This document shows positions 5,876-9,445 of a stretch of 9,445 bases of DNA, piece by piece (the first letter of the stretch is position 1; each line of letters begins with the position of its first letter). The translations under genes and the position numbers were made by a program. Location of the stretch: positions 1-9,445 of the forward strand of contig JAFDHB010000137.1 in NCBI GenBank assembly GCA_019308985.1. Reading direction: 5' to 3'. The notes under the pieces are model-generated. The model did not search any database, was not told the origin of the DNA, and saw only the letters and a program-made list of their open reading frames with translations. This stretch comes from Deltaproteobacteria bacterium (GTDB lineage: Bacteria > Desulfobacterota > DSM-4660 > Desulfatiglandales > HGW-15).

Positions 5876-6739
5876 ATGGCGGAACGAGTTTACAGAATCA
5901 AGACACCTGCAAAACTGAACTTAAGGTTGAAAGTCGTGGGCCGAAGGCCGGACGGCTACCATGAGCTGGTAACCATCATGATCCCCACAGGGCTGGCGGA
6001 CGGCCTGGAATTCCGACTCGCCGGGGAAAAGGGCCGGATAACGCTCTCCTGCGAGGGATACAAGGTTCCTGAGGACGAGACCAACCTGGTCTTCCGCGCT
6101 GCCAGGGAGTTTCTGTCAAGGACGCGGATCAGGAGCAGTATTTCGATCGCCCTGGGAAAGGGAATCCCAGTTGCCGCGGGCATGGGCGGAGGCAGCAGCG
6201 ATGCGGCTGCGACCTTGCTGGCTCTGAACGAGATGTTCTCCAGGCCCCTGGACGGAAAGGAGTTGCACCGCATGGCCAAAGCTCTGGGGGCGGATGTCCC
6301 CTTCTTCCTTTACAACCGGCCCTCATTGGCCAGGGGCATAGGTGATATCCTGGAGCCCCTGAAGAATTGGCCCAGATTCTGGTATGTTATAGTTACTCCG
6401 CCTGTTTCGGTCCCTACGTCATGGGCATACGGGAACCTGAAAATGGAGTTGACAGGGGACGAGTATGGATATATAAAAAAGATATTAGAGGAAATGAATT
6501 TTTCCCTGGGGCAAATCCTAGAGAACGACTTAGAAAAAGTTACTTCAACCAGGTACCCAATCATAAAAGAAATCAAGGAACACCTGTCGAGGGAGGGGGC
6601 CGAAGGAACGCTTATGACAGGGAGCGGTCCCAGCGTTTTCGGTGTCTTCACTCAAGAGGAAGAGGCTGCCTTGGCAGTGGAGAAGTTGCGTGAATATGAC
6701 TTAGGCGTCGTGTTTCTGACCACAGACTGGAGACCCTGA
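5876..6739 (+). CDS. ispE: 4-diphosphocytidyl-2-C-methyl-D-erythritol kinase
   Basis: ATP-dependent phosphorylation of CDP-methylerythritol in the MEP pathway to isoprenoids; cytoplasmic GHMP-family kinase. From ATG 5876 it has 287 residues, a usual length. Marks: PAKLNLRLKVVGRRPDGYHEL (11-31) including the active-site Lys K13; the glycine-rich ATP loop PVAAGMGGGSSDAAA (98-112); GADVPFF with the catalytic Asp D140; and GHMP motif 3, TGSGPSVFGVF (248-258). The start is uncertain: the frame continues upstream to TTG codons at 5837 and 5840, but those extra 13 residues come from the degenerate repeat tract and have no family counterpart. The ATG has no clear ribosome binding site, so translation may be weak or leaderless-like. 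The gene is followed after 12 bases by half a repeat element, then by tRNA-Gln and prs, a neighbourhood common in Desulfobacterota. Confidence 0.95.
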   Translation: MAERVYRIKTPAKLNLRLKVVGRRPDGYHELVTIMIPTGLADGLEFRLAGEKGRITLSCEGYKVPEDETNLVFRAAREFLSRTRIRSSISIALGKGIPVAAGMGGGSSDAAATLLALNEMFSRPLDGKELHRMAKALGADVPFFLYNRPSLARGIGDILEPLKNWPRFWYVIVTPPVSVPTSWAYGNLKMELTGDEYGYIKKILEEMNFSLGQILENDLEKVTSTRYPIIKEIKEHLSREGAEGTLMTGSGPSVFGVFTQEEEAALAVEKLREYDLGVVFLTTDWRP

Positions 6740-6751
6740 GCAGCAAAGGCC

Positions 6752-6766
6752 AGCAACACGGTTGCT
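6752..6766 (+). repeat. Half double-hairpin element, copy D (stem II only)
   Basis: AGCAAC-ACG-GTTGCT (6752-6766) followed by TCGGTCC, as in copy B. Where stem I would lie (about 6729-6743) is the end of ispE, so that half is absent. The outer pair is A-T here and G-C in copy C, a compensatory difference. Confidence 0.8.
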
Positions 6767-6792
6767 TCGGTCCATATGAAACGAAGAAAGAA

Positions 6793-6899
6793 GTAACGAG
6801 TAACTGGTGACTAAGGACCCATGACCGATGACCGGTCACGGACAACCGCCGTTGTGGCTTGAACTTTGAACCTTGAACCCTGAACTTTGAACCTTGAAC
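6793..6899 (+). repeat. Composite heptad tract, locus 5
   Basis: Nine 7-base units (GTAACGA 6793-6799, GTAACTG, GTGACTA, AGGACCC, ATGACCG twice, GTCACGG, ACAACCG, CCGTTGT), a 2-base slip GG (6856-6857), then six CTTGAAC/TTTGAAC/CCTGAAC units (6858-6899). Eight of the nine first-class units have AC at positions 4-5. It shares AGGACCN, ATGACCG, CCGTTGT and the slip with locus 1, differing by whole units. It ends 58 bases before the tRNA. Confidence 0.9.
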
Positions 6900-6957
6900 C
6901 TCCCGTCCTACGAGATGGGAGACCGTTCCTGGCGGAGTTTCGGGGTAAAGGCACGGA

Positions 6958-7032
6958 TGGGGTGTCGTCAAGCGGTAAGACACGGGCCTTTGGAGCCCGC
7001 ATTCGGAGGTTCGAATCCTCCCACCCCAGCCA
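6958..7032 (+). tRNA. tRNA-Gln (anticodon TTG), CCA encoded
   Basis: Acceptor stem TGGGGTG (6958-6964) with CACCCCA (7022-7028), discriminator G7029 and encoded CCA (7030-7032). The anticodon stem CGGGC (6983-6987) with GCCCG (6995-6999) encloses the loop CTTTGGA with anticodon TTG at 6990-6992. The T arm GGAGG-TTCGAAT-CCTCC is complete. It reads CAA and, by wobble, CAG codons. Confidence 0.97.
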
Positions 7033-7070
7033 TCATTATTTGTAGCCAAATCCATTGCCCTTGGCAGCGG

Positions 7071-7092
7071 ACGCTGAGAAGCGTTTCGTTTT
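7071..7092 (+). terminator. Terminator-like hairpin after tRNA-Gln
   Basis: ACGCT (7071-7075) and AGCGT (7080-7084) around GAGA, followed by TTCGTTTT (7085-7092). The stem is short and the T run interrupted, so it is a weak candidate. Confidence 0.35.
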
Positions 7093-7135
7093 GGAAGGAC
7101 GGTGCCTGAGGATGGCCGCTGCTCCGGGCGATGCG

Positions 7136-7166
7136 GGTAGCGTCAGGGCGAACGCTATCTGTTTTT
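7136..7166 (+). terminator. Intrinsic terminator-like hairpin upstream of prs
   Basis: GGTAGCGT (7136-7143) pairs with ACGCTATC (7152-7159), eight pairs including one G-T, with an 8-base loop, followed by TG and five T (7162-7166). It lies between the tRNA and prs, about 90 bases before the prs start, and would end tRNA transcription or attenuate prs. Confidence 0.55.
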
Positions 7167-7169
7167 GAG

Positions 7170-7197
7170 GAGGGGTTTTGTGTCCAGCCCCTCTTTT
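7170..7197 (+). terminator. Second terminator-like hairpin upstream of prs
   Basis: GAGGGG (7170-7175) pairs with CCCCTC (7188-7193) around a 12-base loop, followed by TTTT (7194-7197). It starts four bases after the T run of the preceding hairpin. Either a tandem terminator or part of a leader that controls prs. Confidence 0.45.
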
Positions 7198-7253
7198 CGT
7201 GGATTCTGGGGACGCTGAGCAGGGCTTGGGCGATTGGAGGGGCCGGTAGGATC

Positions 7254-8183
7254 ATGAAACTCTTTGGTGGTAACTCAAATCCCGACCTTACAAAAGAAGT
7301 GTGCGACTACCTGGGGGTAGAGCAGGGAAAGATCCTGGCCACCACCTTCAGTGACGGTGAAACCCAAGTAGAAATCCGCGAAAATATAAGGGGAATGGAT
7401 GTATTCGTCCTTCAATCCACATGTACCCCGGTGAACCACAACCTGATGGAGCTTCTCATAATAATGGATGCACTGAGAAGGGCCTCTGCAGAGCGAATCA
7501 CTGCGGTTATTCCTTACTACGGTTACGGGAGGCAGGACCGTAAGGTAAAACCCAGGGTGCCGATCAGCGCAAAGCTTGTAGCGGATCTCATCACGGTGGC
7601 AGGGGCTACGAGGGTCGTCTCCATGGACTTGCATGCGGGACAGATACAGGGATACTTTAACATACCGGTGGACAACATTTACGCTGCACCTATATTGCTC
7701 AAGTATATCAGGGAAAATTTCAAGGACGACATGGTAATCGTATCACCGGATGCGGGAGGAGTTGAGAGGGCAAGGGCCTTTGCCAAGCGCCTTGAGATTT
7801 CGCTGGCGATAATAGACAAGAGGCGAGATGCTCCAAACGTAGCAGAAGCCATGAACATAGTAGGTGAGGTGGAGGGAAAGACTGCAATAATACTGGACGA
7901 TATGGTCGATACCGCGGGCACCCTGACACAGGCGGCCGAAGCATTAAAGAACAGGGGAGCCCGGAGGATCTATGCCTGCTGCACCCACCCTGTGCTCTCA
8001 GGCCCGGCCATAGAAAGGATTGAGGCATCACCCATTACCCAGCTTGTCGTGACCAACACGATTCCCTTAAACGCCAAGGCGTTGAACAGTCCCAAGATAA
8101 AACTGCTCTCCGTGGCGGAATTGCTGGGAGAGACCATCAAGAGGATAGGGACCTCTGATTCGGTAAGCAATTTGTTCGTATAA
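7254..8183 (+). CDS. prs: Ribose-phosphate pyrophosphokinase (PRPP synthetase)
   Basis: Makes 5-phosphoribosyl diphosphate from ribose 5-phosphate and ATP, the precursor for purines, pyrimidines, NAD, histidine and tryptophan; cytoplasmic. From ATG 7254 it has 309 residues, the usual length. Marks: [16 protein letters not shown] (32-47); the ATP-binding loop [10 protein letters not shown] (88-97); metal/ATP motif [11 protein letters not shown] (125-135) with H127; [18 protein letters not shown] (163-180); and the PRPP loop DDMVDTAGT (215-223). The usual loop sequence is YGYARQDRK; Gly replaces Ala at 92, a mild variant. The frame is open upstream to an ATG at 7131, but that would read through the two terminator-like hairpins and add 41 residues absent from the family. 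GGAGG at 7236-7240 lies 13 bases before the chosen start, rather far. Upstream neighbours are ispE and tRNA-Gln, downstream rplY, the standard arrangement. Confidence 0.97.
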   Translation: MKLFGGNSNPDLTKEVCDYLGVEQGKILATTFSDGETQVEIRENIRGMDVFVLQSTCTPVNHNLMELLIIMDALRRASAERITAVIPYYGYGRQDRKVKPRVPISAKLVADLITVAGATRVVSMDLHAGQIQGYFNIPVDNIYAAPILLKYIRENFKDDMVIVSPDAGGVERARAFAKRLEISLAIIDKRRDAPNVAEAMNIVGEVEGKTAIILDDMVDTAGTLTQAAEALKNRGARRIYACCTHPVLSGPAIERIEASPITQLVVTNTIPLNAKALNSPKIKLLSVAELLGETIKRIGTSDSVSNLFV

Positions 8184-8186
8184 GCT

Positions 8187-8217
8187 TACCTTCAGGGGCC
8201 GAGGGAGGGGTATTTTT
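8187..8217 (+). terminator. Weak terminator candidate after prs
   Basis: TACCTT (8187-8192) can pair with GGGGTA (8207-8212), two of six pairs being G-T, followed by five T (8213-8217). The loop of 14 bases makes the structure weak; the T run right after the prs stop favours termination here. Confidence 0.35.
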
Positions 8218-8251
8218 ATTTAGCTTGTGAAATTTTTCGTTATGTGTTATA

Positions 8252-8450
8252 TAGAAGCCTAATTGAGCAAGAATCCAGGGTACGGGAGCCTTTAGGCTCA
8301 TGTAGCGGGAGCGTAAACGCTCCCGTACCCCTTCAAATTATAATTCATCTATTGAAGAGTTATGAAGTCAGGCTTCAGAATTGTTTTCTTTCGATGATAC
8401 CGACTAATTCAGAACCTTCAATTGAGGATTTTCGCTCAATTAGGGTAGAA
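8252..8450. mobile_element. MITE-like element with 19-base terminal inverted repeats
   Basis: Bases 8258-8276 and the reverse complement of 8426-8444 agree at 17 of 19 positions, the outer 11 (CCTAATTGAGC) perfectly. TAGAA occurs directly outside both ends (8252-8256 and 8446-8450), each separated by one G, as a possible target duplication. The 187-base interior has no gene, is AT-rich compared with its surroundings and contains several hairpins. Non-autonomous: no transposase is present in the window. Confidence 0.5.
8278..8330. repeat. Nested palindromes (REP-like) inside the MITE-like element
   Basis: An outer 12-base perfect inverted repeat, GGGTACGGGAGC (8278-8289) with GCTCCCGTACCC (8319-8330), encloses or competes with two small hairpins: GAGCC-TTTA-GGCTC (8286-8299) and CGGGAGCG-TAAA-CGCTCCCG (8306-8325). 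The two folds are mutually exclusive in part. Confidence 0.8.
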
Positions 8451-8581
8451 TATTTGACCAGTTGGGGGGCGCGGCAAAAGCCACGCTCTCAATGAGTGAT
8501 ACCCGGCCAGAGTCTTGGGCAACAGGGGTTCCCCTTTTCACTGAGGTACTGTGGGGGTTAGGGGTCGCCGTGGGGGTCCAT

Positions 8582-8612
8582 TTGTCGGTTGGGAAGAAGA
8601 ATCTTCTATACT
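8582..8612 (+). promoter_or_regulatory. Possible sigma70 promoter for rplY
   Basis: TATACT (8607-8612) is a good -10 box; TTGTCG (8582-8587) is a fair -35 at a long 19-base spacing. A 13-base palindrome, AGAAGA-A-TCTTCT (8595-8607), abuts the -10 and could be an operator. The predicted start near 8619 gives a leader of about 50 bases. Confidence 0.4.
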
Positions 8613-8667
8613 ATGGCCCAAGCCGTGCGAGCTGGTCGGCAGCCATTGGGGTGGAAGGAGAGATGAA

Positions 8668-9333
8668 ATGAAACAAGTGACATTGATCGCCAGAGTGAGA
8701 GAGGAAAAGGGTAAGTCCGCGGCAAGGAAGCTTAGGAGAAACAAAGAGGTGCCTGCCGTTTTCTACGGGCCCTCTAAGGAGCCTGTAATGCTTGCCGTAA
8801 AACAGTCGGACCTCAGGGGTGTATTGAGGCAGTCCACCAGCGAGAATATCCTCCTTGAGTTGAGAATCCAAGGGGATGGGGACCGGGGCAGCGCCCTGGC
8901 AATGCTAAAGGAGTTGCAGACGGATCCCATAAAGGATGTGTTTTTGCACGCCGATTTCTATGAGATCTCCATGGATAAGGAGCTTACAATAGACGTACCC
9001 ATAGTGCTGGTGAATACCCCGATCGGGGTTACCAACGGAGGTATCCTCCAGCATGTCAAGAGGGAGCTGAGCGTGTCCGGACTGCCCGACAAGCTGATCG
9101 ACACCCTGGAGATAGACGTTTCAGGGCTTGATATAGGGGATTCTCTTCATGTTCGAGACATCCAACTCCCCGAGGGGCTGAGGGCGCTCGAAGACGAGAA
9201 TCTTACTGTGGCGGTGGTCGCCGCCCCGAGCGTGACCCCCGGCGAGGAAGTCGAGGAGTTGGAGGCCGAAGCGGAGGAGGCTGCCGAGGCAGAGGGTGGA
9301 GAGACCGAGACTGGGGAGGATTCGGGTGAGTAA
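8668..9333 (+). CDS. rplY: 50S ribosomal protein L25, Ctc/TL5 type
   Basis: Binds 5S rRNA in the large ribosomal subunit; the long Ctc form is associated with general stress in some bacteria. From ATG 8668 it has 221 residues, normal for the two-domain type. The N-terminal L25 domain (about 1-95) begins KQVTLIARVREEKGKSAARK and contains VPAVFYGP (28-35) and FLHADFYEI (92-100). The C-terminal TL5 domain (about 100-188) has VPIVLVNTPIGVTNGGILQHV. Residues 189-221 form a strongly acidic tail rich in E, A and G. The start is fixed by AAGGAG at 8655-8660, seven bases upstream; the frame is open further upstream to 8551, but that part is unlike any L25. It follows prs as in many Desulfobacterota, though 484 bases away and probably with its own promoter. 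pth often comes next; the window ends before it could be seen. Confidence 0.96.
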   Translation: MKQVTLIARVREEKGKSAARKLRRNKEVPAVFYGPSKEPVMLAVKQSDLRGVLRQSTSENILLELRIQGDGDRGSALAMLKELQTDPIKDVFLHADFYEISMDKELTIDVPIVLVNTPIGVTNGGILQHVKRELSVSGLPDKLIDTLEIDVSGLDIGDSLHVRDIQLPEGLRALEDENLTVAVVAAPSVTPGEEVEELEAEAEEAAEAEGGETETGEDSGE

Positions 9334-9335
9334 TC

Positions 9336-9400
9336 TTGATGGCTTCGTAAAAAGTCCAATTTCTGCGTTGCGCTTCATCCCTGCCCCGTTTAATGGGTAC
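9336..9400 (+). repeat. Dispersed intergenic repeat of the TGATGGCTTCGTAAAAAGTC type
   Basis: The sequence TTGATGGCTTCGTAAAAAGT (9336-9355), followed by TTTCTGCGTTGCGCTTCAT, begins three bases after the rplY stop. I recognise this motif from memory as a frequent intergenic repeat in Desulfobacterota genomes, often found as inverted pairs. Only one arm is visible here; the right limit is a guess because the window ends at 9445. Confidence 0.55.
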
Positions 9401-9445
9401 TGGTGGCGCTGAATCAGAGGTCTAGGAGCACCTAAGAACATCGTT

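Larger units (their letters stand above)
8184..8667. other. Gap between prs and rplY
   Basis: About 480 bases: a weak terminator candidate, an AT-rich inverted-end element (8252-8450), then a G-rich stretch (8460-8580) with no recognised feature, and a possible rplY promoter. The frame 8244-8495 crosses the inverted-end element, has no ribosome binding site and matches nothing I recognise. Confidence 0.7.

Noticed and set aside
7131..7253. Upstream ATG giving prs a 41-residue N-terminal extension
   Set aside because: The extension would be encoded by two terminator-like hairpins and has no counterpart in PRPP synthetases, which begin close to [14 protein letters not shown] sequence.
8244..8495. 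83-codon open frame between prs and rplY
   Set aside because: It crosses the inverted-end element and its hairpins, has no ribosome binding site and no recognisable domain.
8551..8667. Upstream start giving rplY 39 extra residues
   Set aside because: AAGGAG at 8655-8660 sits correctly before ATG 8668, and L25 proteins start at the KQVTLIARV-like segment.

Overview
The window looks like a chromosomal segment of an anaerobic Gram-negative bacterium, most likely a Desulfobacterota (former Deltaproteobacteria) member. Three things point there. The order ispE - tRNA-Gln - prs - rplY is typical of that group. A signal-peptide-bearing porin implies an outer membrane. A membrane-anchored reductive dehalogenase homologue fits sediment lineages of the group. 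The assignment is inferred from gene content; there is no marker gene for species-level placement.

Layout. Bases 1-417 (minus) hold the 5' part of a porin-like outer membrane protein gene that runs off the left edge. A 550-base gap with nonamer repeats follows. Bases 968-2428 (minus) encode a reductive dehalogenase homologue with three N-terminal membrane helices instead of a Tat signal. Bases 2429-3098 are non-coding: a large composite repeat, a good sigma70-type promoter and a long serA leader. The plus-strand genes are serA (3099-4679), a DUF1844 gene (5112-5525), ispE (5876-6739), tRNA-Gln(TTG) (6958-7032), prs (7254-8183) and rplY/ctc (8668-9333). A recognisable dispersed repeat begins three bases after the rplY stop.

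The plus-strand genes are housekeeping: serine biosynthesis, the MEP isoprenoid pathway, PRPP supply for nucleotides, His and Trp, translation (tRNA and ribosomal protein L25), and one conserved protein of unknown function. They are co-directional but widely spaced, so they are probably several transcription units rather than one tight operon. The dehalogenase and porin are on the other strand and are the accessory part.

The most striking structure lies between the genes. Five intergenic loci from 2480 to 6900 carry a polar composite repeat: a palindromic hairpin module, then a tract of 7-base units of the type GTAACGA/ATAACCG/ATGACCG, then 7-base units of the type CTTGAAC, mostly kept in register over 55-100 bases. 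A double-hairpin module occurs three times in full and once as a half. It has compensatory changes in its stems and a constant 8-base spacer. A different element of about 190 bases with 19-base inverted ends and possible 5-base target duplications lies between prs and rplY. No transposase, CRISPR array or defence gene is visible.
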